Of a stretch of 12,331 bases of DNA, positions 5,513 to 11,550 are shown piece after piece. A program made the position numbers and the translations under genes. The stretch spans positions 1-12,331 of the forward strand of contig URDS01000062.1 of NCBI GenBank assembly GCA_900546635.1. The letters are read 5' to 3'. Position 1 is the stretch's first letter. The number at the start of each line of letters is the position of its first letter. This DNA is from an uncultured Eubacteriales bacterium (GTDB taxonomy: Bacteria; Bacillota; Clostridia; Oscillospirales; CAG-272). Under the pieces are notes generated by a model. That model was not told the DNA's origin and made no database searches. It worked only from the letters and a program-made list of their open reading frames with translations.

Positions 5513-6932
5513 GAATTTCAGCGAAGAGTATGCACAAAATATAAAGCGCATGGACGAGACGCTTTGTCCCGAAAAAAGCTTTGACGTGATCAAGCGGCGG
5601 TTGCTCATCGGCAAGGACGAAGCGACCTTTTACTATATCGACGGCTTTGTCAAGGACGAAATCATGCAAAAGCTGATGCAGTATTTCATCTCGCTCAAAA
5701 GCCTGCCGACCGGCGCCGACGCGGCGACGGTTTTTGCCGACGCGCATGTACCCTACGTCGAGGTGGACGTGACTTCCGACCCGGAGCAGGCGATTTTGCT
5801 CGTACTGTCGGGCGGCGTGGCCGTGTTTGGGGAAACGTTCGGCGCGACGGCGGTGCTCATCGACGCGCGCACCTATCCCGCGCGCAGCGTGGAGGAACCC
5901 GAAAGCGACCGCGTGATGCGGGGCTCGCGCGACGGCTTTGTCGAAACGCTGATCTTCAATACCGCGCTTCTGCGCCGCCGGATCCGAAACCCAAAGCTGC
6001 GCGTAATGTATAAAAATGTGGGCAAAGACTCCAAAACCGACATGGCCATCGTGTACATCGAAGGCAAGGCCGATGAAAAATACGTCCGCTGGCTGTCCGA
6101 AAAGCTCGACGCCGTGGACACCGACTATCTGCCGATGGGACACGAAAGCCTGACCGAATGCCTGATCGGTAAAAAATGGTACAATCCGTTTCCGAAGGTC
6201 CGCTCCACCGAGCGGCCGGACGCCGCCGCCGCGCAGCTTGCCGAGGGCAACATTCTGGTTTTGTGCGACACCTCGCCCGAGGCCATGATTCTGCCCACCT
6301 CGATTTTCGATTTTTTGCAGGAGACCGGCGATTACTATTTCCCGCCGTTTACGGGCACATACCTCCGCATTGTCCGCCATGTGATCTTCTGGATGACCCT
6401 TTTTCTGGTGCCGCTCTGGTATCTGTATGCGAGGTATCCCGAACTTACGCCCGGCTGGCTGCAATTTGTGATCCCGACAGAGGTCGGGCGGATTCCGCTG
6501 ATCGCGCAGCTTTTCCTCGTCGAATTTGTCATAGACGGCTTAAAGCTCGCCTCCATGAACACGCCCAGTATGCTGACCAACTCGCTGAGCGTCGTCGGCG
6601 GTCTGATTCTCGGCGATTTCGCCGTGGATATCGGTTGGCTGATCCCGGAGGTCATTCTGTATATGGCGTTTGTGGCGATCGCCAACTTCACCCAGCCGAA
6701 CTATGAACTCGGCTACGCGGTCAAGTTCATGCGTATGCTGCTGCTCGGCGCAACCGCGATCTTCGGGCTTTGGGGCTTTGTCGTCGGTCTTGTGCTGATC
6801 GTGATTCTGATCGCGACCAATTCGACCGTGAACGGCAAAAAGTCGTATCTGTATCCCCTCATTCCCTTTAATCCCGCCGCGCTCTGCCGCCTGCTCTTCC
6901 GCATGAAGAAAAAAGAAAAAACCGGTTTTTGA
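5511..6932 (+). CDS. spoVAF: Spore germination protein SpoVAF (GerA family)
   Basis: 473 residues (B. subtilis SpoVAF is about 490). The start is TTG 5511, with GGGGGTG ending 5 nt upstream; the next in-frame ATG (5550) would remove the start of the cytoplasmic domain. Residues 1-285 form the GerA-type soluble domain, with family signatures KSFDV, YPARSVEEPESDRVMRGSRDGFVETL, NTALLRRRIR, the KTDMAIVYIEG strand, WYNPFP and STERPD. Residues about 288-460 hold the membrane segments, including FWMTLFLVPLWYLY, the proline-containing FVIPTEVGRIPL, the SLSVVGGLILGDFAV region and a final VVGLVLIVILIA. A basic KKKEK tail follows. SpoVAF associates with the SpoVA channel in the spore inner membrane and supports germination and dipicolinic acid release. 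Unlike B. subtilis, no other spoVA gene is adjacent. No clear T-tract terminator follows. Confidence 0.93.
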   Translation: MNFSEEYAQNIKRMDETLCPEKSFDVIKRRLLIGKDEATFYYIDGFVKDEIMQKLMQYFISLKSLPTGADAATVFADAHVPYVEVDVTSDPEQAILLVLSGGVAVFGETFGATAVLIDARTYPARSVEEPESDRVMRGSRDGFVETLIFNTALLRRRIRNPKLRVMYKNVGKDSKTDMAIVYIEGKADEKYVRWLSEKLDAVDTDYLPMGHESLTECLIGKKWYNPFPKVRSTERPDAAAAQLAEGNILVLCDTSPEAMILPTSIFDFLQETGDYYFPPFTGTYLRIVRHVIFWMTLFLVPLWYLYARYPELTPGWLQFVIPTEVGRIPLIAQLFLVEFVIDGLKLASMNTPSMLTNSLSVVGGLILGDFAVDIGWLIPEVILYMAFVAIANFTQPNYELGYAVKFMRMLLLGATAIFGLWGFVVGLVLIVILIATNSTVNGKKSYLYPLIPFNPAALCRLLFRMKKKEKTGF

Positions 6933-6940
6933 AACATTTG

Positions 6941-6955
6941 CGCGCGAAACGCGCG
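6941..6955. other. Short GC hairpin after spoVAF
   Basis: CGCGCG (6941-6946), loop AAA, CGCGCG (6950-6955), 8 nt after the spoVAF stop. There is no T-tract. It could slow 3' decay or aid termination together with the 14-bp hairpin at 6974-7006. Confidence 0.4.
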
Positions 6956-6973
6956 GCCGCATATGGCGCTATA

Positions 6974-7006
6974 AGATCCGCCCGACCGTTAAGGTCGGGC
7001 GGATCT
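6974..7006. other. Locus-specific hairpin following repeat copy 3
   Basis: A 14-bp perfect stem (6974-6987 with 6993-7006), loop GTTAA. It abuts the module end (GACC at 7007-7010, which is GGTC on the minus strand) with no gap. It is unrelated in sequence to the hairpins after copies 1, 2 and 4. It lacks a T-tract on either strand, but sits where convergent spoVAF and barstar transcripts would meet. Confidence 0.8.
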
Positions 7007-7129
7007 GACCGCCGCAAAACCAAGGTTTTGCGACGATGGGGCGCGTTCGCTCGCGCCGTCGCGCCGCCGATGGCGGCACTCGCGCGCCTGTAAGGTGTTT
7101 ACAAGGCGGCGCATGTCCGCCTTGTAAAC
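7007..7129 (-). repeat. 123-nt four-hairpin repeat, copy 3 (reverse)
   Basis: Read on the minus strand it has the same four hairpins. Hairpin 1 is 7129-7097 with loop ACATGCG. Hairpin 2 has loop ATC. Hairpin 3 matches copies 1 and 2. Hairpin 4 has its sixth pair as C-G, where copies 2 and 4 have A-T and copy 1 has G-T, a compensated change. It starts 29 nt after the stop of the barstar gene and runs in the same direction. Confidence 0.92.
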
Positions 7130-7158
7130 AAACTTTATTTGCAATTCTTATCCTTATT

Positions 7159-7485
7159 TTACTTAATTTTATATCGCGCTTTTTTGTTTACAACCTCAAT
7201 GGTGATTTGTCCGCAATACTTATCGCCCGACACATGCTTGAAATCACGGAAAGTTTCCAACAAATTTTCCGCGTATTCCCCGAATTTTTGTTCGACCGCG
7301 TCAAAATTTTCAAGCGCAATGTACACGTTCCCGCCCACCATTTCGGTCAGGCAATCCCAAAGCGCATCTAAATTGCACCCGTAAAAATTCGGGAAATCAA
7401 GCCCCGCTTTGATTACTTGATGCACCTTCAAAATCGAATCCGCTTTGGAAAAATCCAGAATATAGGGATCTTGAACCGCATACAT
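7159..7485 (-). CDS. Barstar-family ribonuclease inhibitor, paralogue 1
   Basis: 108 residues. ATG 7485 is preferred over GTG 7491 because GGAGG (7499-7495) is then 9 nt upstream instead of 3, and because the second barstar in the window also begins MY...PY.LDF. The core FPNFYGCNLDALWDCLTEMV is the barstar signature (Y-G-x-N-x-D/A-x-W-D). In barstar this region supplies the acidic and aromatic residues that plug the barnase active site. A C-terminal strand, QITIEVV, completes the alpha/beta fold. It is presumably a cytoplasmic immunity protein. No ribonuclease gene is adjacent, so it is an orphan immunity gene, or is silent or acts on a partner elsewhere. A possible TTGCAA-18-TATGCT promoter at 7629-7658 would give a leader of about 135 nt. 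Repeat copy 3 lies downstream. Confidence 0.9.
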   Translation of the reverse strand: MYAVQDPYILDFSKADSILKVHQVIKAGLDFPNFYGCNLDALWDCLTEMVGGNVYIALENFDAVEQKFGEYAENLLETFRDFKHVSGDKYCGQITIEVVNKKARYKIK

Positions 7486-7628
7486 CGGCACACGCCTCCT
7501 TTAATTTCAGAAAACAGCCGCCGCGATGCAAAAAGCAGTCCGCGCCGATCGGTCAAAGCCCGCTCAAAAGGCGCAATGCGCCGCGTCCGTTCCCTATCCT
7601 TTCGAGCGCGCCGCGAAACGCCATAGTA

Positions 7629-7658
7629 AGCATACCACGGCATTGGTGATTTTTGCAA
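7629..7658 (-). promoter_or_regulatory. Weak candidate promoter of barstar 1
   Basis: On the minus strand TTGCAA (7658-7653), an 18-nt spacer and TATGCT (7634-7629). Only a moderate match to sigma-A. The GC-rich leader between it and the start (about 7490-7622) contains a small GGCGC-AAT-GCGCC hairpin and no convincing ORF. Confidence 0.35.
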
Positions 7659-7679
7659 TGTTTTTCTCAATATTTTATA

Positions 7680-7708
7680 TTGATTCTAAAAAGGTTCTAT
7701 GGTAAACT
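7680..7708 (+). promoter_or_regulatory. Candidate sigma-A promoter of the glycosidase-like gene
   Basis: TTGATT (7680-7685), exactly 17 nt, then TAAACT (7703-7708); four of six bases match in each box. A start near 7715 would place the AGAGGG ribosome-binding site (7742-7747) in a leader of about 38 nt. Confidence 0.5.
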
Positions 7709-7752
7709 CTCTTTGAAAGCGAAAGTCCAACAAAAATGAAAAGAGGGCTGCT

Positions 7753-9747
7753 ATGTACATTTTGAAAAATCAGACCGGAAATGAAATCGCGTCCGTTCTG
7801 TCCCCGATCATCGAAGAGGACGGCAAAGAGTATGCGCTCGAACCGCGCGGCGGCGGATACGGCGGATATGGCTTTTCGGTTTCCGAATGCATTCAGGACG
7901 CGGGCGACGGACTGACATCCCTTACAAGAGAAATCCGGAACGAAAGCGGCAAAGCGCGCACGTTCAAGCTGATTTTGGAAGCGGTCACCGCCTTCAAACC
8001 CGCGCGATACCTGATTCCCTGCGTAAGCTACAACGGCAACTACTTCGGCGAGGGTCACGAACCGAAAGGCATGCTCTGCGAGGAAACCGGCACCCCCTGG
8101 ATTCATTCCTATGACCGTACGCCGATTCCCTCCTGCTCGATTACCGAGACAAAGGAAGTCGCGTTTTCGATGTTCGCATCGGCAAACGACAAGGACAGCA
8201 TGGTGTCCTCCGTGTCGCTTCGCCCGGCGGACGACGGCAGAATTTCGCACCGGATCTACTGGCCGGTGACCGAAGCGCCTTTTACCTACTGCGACAACGA
8301 CAAATACAACGAGCGCTTTGACACCTACATCACGCTCAAGGACGGCGAAAGCTTCAAAGTAACGGCCTACCTGCTCTGCTCTGTGCCGATGTGGGAAAAC
8401 TACGGCGCCTGCGCGGCGCTTGACCGGGCGATCGAGCTTTTCCCGTTCAAGCACGGCAAAAACCGCAGCGCCGACGAGCTTTGGCGGCTCGGAATCGCAT
8501 ACAGCCGCTTTTTGCTCCGCGAGCACAAGGGCAAGCTGCTTTTCTCAAGCGGCATCCATCCCACGGCAAACGGCCCGTATTTCGTACCGCACTATGAAAT
8601 CGGCTGGTGCGGCCAGAACATCATGAACGCGCGTATGCTGACGCTCGAATCCCTGCGCACGGGCGAAAAAGAACTGCTCGAAAAGGCGCTTGCCGTCTGC
8701 GACAACTGGGTGGAAAAGCAGTCGGATCTCGGCCTTGTGCTCGCGCATTACGAGTGGTACACCGAGGGAAAGAATTGGAACTACAAGCCGCGCGACCCCT
8801 CGCAGTCCTGGGCAAGCCATGTCGATTACAAAAACGGCTGGCTCCCCGAAACCTGCAACACCGGCTGGGCGGCCTGCGAAATGATGAAAATGTGGGATCT
8901 GCTCCGCAAAAACGGCATCGACAAACCGGCGTACAAGGATTTCGCAGTCAAGATTTTTGAATTTTTCTGCGACCGCTACAGCGAGGAATACGCATTCGGC
9001 AAGGGGTGGGATTTTGACGGCCGCTGCGACGAGGAAAACGGAACCGTGGGCGCGTTTGTCACAATGGCGCTCTGCGAGGGCTACAAAATTCTCGGCGAGC
9101 AAAAATACCTCGACTTTGCCATAAAATCGCTTGACCTCTACATGAAGCGCGACCTCGACAACTTCACCTGCACCGCCGGCGCTATAGACTGCACCTGCGT
9201 GGACAAGGAGACCGCGGGGCCGGTCATTATCGCCGCGCTCGACCTCTACGAAATCACCAAGGACAAAAAATTCCTTGAATACGCGGTCAAATCCTCCTAC
9301 TACTTCGCGTCCTGGATGTATACCTACGACGTGCAGTACGGACCGGAGGCTGAATTTACGCAGTACGGCTATTACACCGCCGGCTCCACCTATGTTTCGG
9401 TACAGCATCCCGCCCTAGACCAGTGGGGCGAACTGATGTGCTGCGAATGGATCCGCCTTGCCGACTACACCGGCGACGCGCGCTGGAGAACGCGCGCCGT
9501 TATGATGTGGTACAACAGCACGCAGTGCATCGCGGATGAGAAAAACAATATCTTCCACGGCCTGAAGCGCCCCGTCGGCTCGCAAAACGAAGCCTTTTAC
9601 CAGGCGCGCTGGGGTCACCGCAAGGACTGCAACGAACGCGGCCATCTGAACGACTGGCTCGTCTCATGGGTGAGCGTGTTCCGCCTCAATGTGCTCGACC
9701 GCCTCACCAGCGTAAACGGCTACAAGGACAGAAGCGCGCTTGAATAA
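7753..9747 (+). CDS. Putative intracellular (alpha/alpha)6-barrel glycosidase or lyase-like protein
   Basis: 664 residues, ATG with AGAGGG five nt upstream. There is no signal peptide or membrane segment, so it is probably cytoplasmic. Residues 1-220 look beta-rich, suggesting a beta-sandwich. Residues about 235-640 are helical with aromatic and acidic loops typical of the six-hairpin glycosidase superfamily: GWCGQN (about 284), HYEWYTEGKNW (about 332), WASHVDYKNGWLPETCNTGWAACEM (about 355-378), CTCVDKETAGP (about 480) and a YGYYTAGSTYVS loop (about 536). Conserved-looking acids in these loops are candidate catalytic residues but I cannot name the pair. I do not recognise a specific GH or PL family; uptake followed by intracellular breakdown of an oligosaccharide is an inference. 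It stands alone, with its own promoter and terminator, and no transporter is nearby. Confidence 0.7.
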   Translation: MYILKNQTGNEIASVLSPIIEEDGKEYALEPRGGGYGGYGFSVSECIQDAGDGLTSLTREIRNESGKARTFKLILEAVTAFKPARYLIPCVSYNGNYFGEGHEPKGMLCEETGTPWIHSYDRTPIPSCSITETKEVAFSMFASANDKDSMVSSVSLRPADDGRISHRIYWPVTEAPFTYCDNDKYNERFDTYITLKDGESFKVTAYLLCSVPMWENYGACAALDRAIELFPFKHGKNRSADELWRLGIAYSRFLLREHKGKLLFSSGIHPTANGPYFVPHYEIGWCGQNIMNARMLTLESLRTGEKELLEKALAVCDNWVEKQSDLGLVLAHYEWYTEGKNWNYKPRDPSQSWASHVDYKNGWLPETCNTGWAACEMMKMWDLLRKNGIDKPAYKDFAVKIFEFFCDRYSEEYAFGKGWDFDGRCDEENGTVGAFVTMALCEGYKILGEQKYLDFAIKSLDLYMKRDLDNFTCTAGAIDCTCVDKETAGPVIIAALDLYEITKDKKFLEYAVKSSYYFASWMYTYDVQYGPEAEFTQYGYYTAGSTYVSVQHPALDQWGELMCCEWIRLADYTGDARWRTRAVMMWYNSTQCIADEKNNIFHGLKRPVGSQNEAFYQARWGHRKDCNERGHLNDWLVSWVSVFRLNVLDRLTSVNGYKDRSALE

Positions 9748-9783
9748 GCGTTTGACCGACGCGGGGGTTCCCGCGTGCTGCCG

Positions 9784-9816
9784 CCCGATTCCGCAAAGCG
9801 GAATCGGGTTTGCTTT
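9784..9816 (+). terminator. Terminator of the glycosidase-like gene
   Basis: An 11-bp stem, CCCGATTCCGC (9784-9794) with GCGGAATCGGG (9798-9808), loop AAA, then TTTGCTTT. It lies 36 nt after the stop codon. Confidence 0.75.
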
Positions 9817-9837
9817 GCGGAATCGGGTTTGCTTTGC
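9800..9837 (+). repeat. Tandem duplication of the terminator's right arm and T-tract
   Basis: Two exact 19-bp units (GGAATCGGGTTTGCTTTGC) at 9800-9818 and 9819-9837. The first unit is the right arm and tail of the terminator, so the second gives an alternative partner for the left arm. Confidence 0.85.
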
Positions 9838-9885
9838 AGATGCGGCGGAAATGTTTTGCCGCAAAGTCCGCTTTGGCCGCTTTCG

Positions 9886-10017
9886 GCAGTCGAAGCAGCA
9901 GGTGTGAAAGCCGCAATGCGGCAGAAGCAGCTAAAGCAGGAGGGTGTAAACCCGCAATGCGGCAGAAACAGCTAAAGCGGGCGGGTGTAAACCCGCAATG
10001 CGGCAGAAATGCCGAAG
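9886..10017 (+). repeat. 41-bp tandem repeats in the gap before the XRE gene
   Basis: Two near-identical 41-bp units (9921-9961 and 9962-10002) are preceded by a shortened 35-bp unit (9886-9920) and followed by a partial one from 10003. Each unit ends in CCGCAATGCG and the next begins GCAG, so every junction carries a GCGC-AAT-type mini-palindrome. Any peptide read through them differs by frame, and no ribosome-binding site is evident. Nothing else is seen in 9838-10110 apart from these repeats. Confidence 0.85.
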
Positions 10018-10147
10018 TACCGATATGAAGCGGCAAAATACCGGAGGCTGCCGAAACAGTGGGGATAAAACCGCAAAACACCCGCGTTGTCAGGAAAACG
10101 GGCGAATCTGATTGCTTAAATTGGTAGCATTTGTCCTTATCAGGGTC

Positions 10148-10153
10148 TATAAT
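10148..10153 (+). promoter_or_regulatory. Probable -10 box of the XRE gene
   Basis: A perfect TATAAT at 10148-10153; the best-spaced -35 is the poor TAGCAT (10125-10130). The gene may therefore be weakly expressed or need an activator. The leader is about 25 nt with AAGGAGGG 6-8 nt before the ATG. Confidence 0.5.
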
Positions 10154-10184
10154 GGGACTGTGAAGCGGATAAGGAGGGAAAACC

Positions 10185-10649
10185 ATGACTTTGGGAAACA
10201 GTTTATTTCACGCAAGAAAAAAGTGCGGACTTTCGCAGGAGGACGTAGCCGAAAAGCTCGGCGTAAGCCGACAAACGGTCTCAAAATGGGAAACCGACGA
10301 AACCGTCCCGGACATTCGCCAGTCGAAAGAAATGGCGGTGCTGTACAAGGTCACGCTGGACGAATTGATTGATTTTGAACCGGATGTCCGCGAAATCCGG
10401 GAAATGATCGACAAGACAAGCGAGAAAACCGAAGAAAAAATCGACTGGACACGCGCTTGGGGAAAGAAATATCCGATTCTCTTGCAGTATCAAGATACGG
10501 TGAATATTCCGAGCTACGCCCGCAGACTCGGCGATATGCTGGACGAAATCGGGCGGGAATATCATCTGAACGCGCAGGACGCCATGCTGGTTTTGAAAGA
10601 TATTTTGTACAACGTCTGGAAAAGCCGAAAAAACGCAGCAAAGCCCTGA
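10185..10649 (+). CDS. XRE-family helix-turn-helix regulator
   Basis: 154 residues, ATG with a strong AAGGAGGG site. Residues about 4-60 form a Cro/C1-type HTH: the SQEDVAEKLGVSRQTVSKWE helices, then the family-typical PDI..SKEMAVLYKVTLDELI. Residues 60-154 are helical and charged, with no domain I can name; DMLDEIGREYHLNAQDAMLVL may dimerise or bind a ligand. It is a presumed DNA-binding regulator whose targets are unknown. It stands alone between the repeats and a strong terminator, and is convergent with the small-RNA candidate. Confidence 0.92.
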   Translation: MTLGNSLFHARKKCGLSQEDVAEKLGVSRQTVSKWETDETVPDIRQSKEMAVLYKVTLDELIDFEPDVREIREMIDKTSEKTEEKIDWTRAWGKKYPILLQYQDTVNIPSYARRLGDMLDEIGREYHLNAQDAMLVLKDILYNVWKSRKNAAKP

Positions 10650-10723
10650 TGAAACCGTTTGTTTTTTGTTTTTACCACTGTAAACCGGCAAAAAAAGAAC
10701 AGCAAGTCCAACCCTATAAACAT

Positions 10724-10767
10724 AAATAGGAAGACAGGGAGCGAAAATGCGCCCTGTCTTCCTATTT
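10724..10767 (+). terminator. Long hairpin terminating the XRE gene
   Basis: A 16-bp perfect stem (10724-10739 with 10752-10767) plus an inner GC/GC pair around loop GAAAAT. An A-rich left flank and T's at the end of the right arm allow termination on either strand. It lies 75 nt after the stop; the gap between holds no ORF. Confidence 0.75.
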
Positions 10768-10841
10768 GCAATTCTGAACACCCCAAACGCTGTGGCAAAT
10801 AAAACAGCGGGATATGAAAAACATGTCAACCAATCGAATAT

Positions 10842-10907
10842 AAGAAAAACCGGAGCAACATGCATGTGTTGTTCCGGTTTCTCTTATTACGCAATTGATA
10901 TATCGAC
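10842..10907 (-). ncRNA. Candidate small RNA of about 66 nt
   Basis: A near-consensus promoter (10942-10914, minus) is followed after about 25 nt by a rho-independent terminator: stem 10879-10867 with 10860-10848 (13 pairs, one G-T), loop CATGCA, then TTTTT and CTTA. The interval has no start codon with a ribosome-binding site and no tRNA fold. It therefore looks like an independent short transcript, with unpaired 5' part about 10907-10880. The downstream neighbour on this strand is only the antisense side of the XRE gene, behind another terminator. Function is unknown. It could instead be an abandoned promoter-terminator pair left by a deleted gene, such as a tRNA. Confidence 0.5.
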
Positions 10908-10913
10908 GTTTAG

Positions 10914-10942
10914 AGTATAGCATATTCCGCAAGTTCTGTCAA
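10914..10942 (-). promoter_or_regulatory. Strong sigma-A promoter of the small-RNA candidate
   Basis: On the minus strand TTGACA (10942-10937), a 17-nt spacer and TATACT (10919-10914), preceded by TGC. It resembles the tRNA-Pro promoter in this window (the same TATGCTATA.T end). Confidence 0.85.
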
Positions 10943-11037
10943 TAGATTTTTGGTATTTTTTGGAAATAGTTTGTGATTAAAAAATCAGGCAAACGAAGTA
11001 CACAAAAGATAAAAGCCCGTGCCTGCCCCGGGTCATT

Positions 11038-11151
11038 TGCCATATATAAACATAAGACCAAAGACAAAAAAAGTCCGCACACTCTCGCATACGGACTTTG
11101 GCTCCCATGGCTGGGCTCGAACCAGCGACATCATGATTAACAGTCATGCGC
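11038..11151 (-). repeat. Direct repeat (left copy) covering tRNA-Asn 3' part and terminator
   Basis: 114 bp that match 12216-12331 with about eight differences and one 2-nt TA indel. It contains the anticodon, T-arm and acceptor 3' side of tRNA-Asn plus the terminator. The two copies lie about 1.18 kb apart in the same orientation. They bracket the barnase remnant, barstar 2 and repeat copy 4. Confidence 0.9.
11070..11099 (-). terminator. Terminator of tRNA-Asn copy 1
   Basis: AAAGTCCG (11099-11092 on minus) pairs with CGGACTTT, then T's continue for a run of seven. The first base overlaps the encoded CCA. Confidence 0.8.
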
Positions 11152-11174
11152 TCTACCGACTGAGCTAAGGAGGA
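11099..11174 (-). tRNA. tRNA-Asn (anticodon GTT) with a mismatched acceptor stem
   Basis: The D-arm, the anticodon arm (CATGA, loop CTGTTAA) and the T-arm (GCTGG, TTCGAGC, CCAGC) are normal. The discriminator is G and the CCA is encoded. The 5' acceptor strand is TCCTCCT but the 3' strand is CATGGGA: only the outer four pairs form (one T-G), and pairs 5-66 side (5-68, 6-67, 7-66) are all mismatched. The neighbouring copy at 12279 has AGGGGGA, which pairs fully with TCCTCCT allowing T-G. This copy therefore carries a 3-base block change and may be a poorly functional or pseudo-tRNA, although its promoter and terminator remain. Confidence 0.85.
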
Positions 11175-11250
11175 ATATGGCGGCTGCGATTTTTTCTCGC
11201 TTCCGCATTTTTTGAAAAGGCATAAAGCATGCCGAAAAGTCCCGGATTTT

Positions 11251-11297
11251 TTATTATACAATATAATTGTCCCGTTACAAAAAGTATTGTATAATAA
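11251..11297. promoter_or_regulatory. 13-bp perfect inverted repeat with divergent -10 boxes
   Basis: TTATTATACAATA (11251-11263) and its exact complement (11285-11297) are separated by 21 nt. Each arm contains a TATAAT reading outward. The right arm abuts the ribosome-binding site of the barnase remnant. It could be an operator or simply two promoters with similar sequence. Confidence 0.6.
11253..11280 (-). promoter_or_regulatory. Candidate promoter of tRNA-Asn copy 1
   Basis: On the minus strand TTGTAA (11280-11275), a 16-nt spacer and a perfect TATAAT (11258-11253). The start would be near 11246, about 70 nt before the tRNA. It overlaps the inverted repeat 11251-11297. Confidence 0.55.
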
Positions 11298-11307
11298 AGG
11301 AGAGACA

Positions 11308-11538
11308 ATGATTACAAAACCGGATGAAAAAATCTATGGCGACAGTGCTGCTATCGGCGGAGATATTTATAAAAACAGAGAAGACAAGCTTCCCTCTGCA
11401 CCGAGCCGTATTTGGTAGGAAGCCGACATTAACTATGACGGCGGTTTTAGAAACGCTTCGCGGATTTTATATTCAAATGACGGCCTTATTTTTGCTACAT
11501 ATGACCATTACCACACATTTTATGAAGTATTGCAGTAA
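11308..11538 (+). pseudogene. Barnase-type ribonuclease C-terminal fragment with in-frame TAG
   Basis: ATG 11308 with AGGAG five nt upstream opens a 76-codon frame interrupted by TAG at 11416-11418. The frame continues unchanged to TAA 11538. The two parts together align with the catalytic core of barnase: IGGDIYKNREDKLP, then EADINY, GGFRNASRILYS and YDHYHTF. The residues equivalent to barnase Glu73, Arg83, Arg87 and His102 are present. The N-terminal helical half, which holds Lys27 in barnase, is missing. The fragment resembles the C-terminal tip of a longer polymorphic toxin. The TAG falls where homologues usually have Tyr, Arg or Gln after Trp, so a single base change could explain it. 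It is probably inactive. The barstar gene starts 12 nt downstream. Confidence 0.85.
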
Positions 11539-11550
11539 AGGAGAAATTCA

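Noticed and set aside
4322..6464. Long minus-strand frames (430 and 343 codons) opposite the methyltransferase and spoVAF
   Set aside because: The plus-strand genes have clear family motifs; the minus frames show only low-complexity Arg/Gly/His/Ala content typical of shadows.
7428..7670. 80-codon minus-strand frame overlapping barstar 1
   Set aside because: It overlaps the barstar gene out of frame, has no ribosome-binding site and an Arg-rich composition from the GC-rich leader.
9704..10186. 160-codon minus-strand frame across the tandem repeats
   Set aside because: It is produced by the repeats themselves, with Ala/Leu/Pro-rich repeated peptides, and has no ribosome-binding site or recognisable domain.
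11267..11295. TTGTCC-17-TATAAT as the promoter of the barnase remnant
   Set aside because: It would start transcription at about 11302, removing most of the AGGAG site before ATG 11308; kept only as part of the inverted-repeat observation.
11416..11418. TAG in the barnase frame as a recoded sense codon
   Set aside because: No suppressor tRNA, selenocysteine or pyrrolysine signal, or other in-frame TAG is visible, and the fragment is already N-terminally truncated, so simple decay is more likely.
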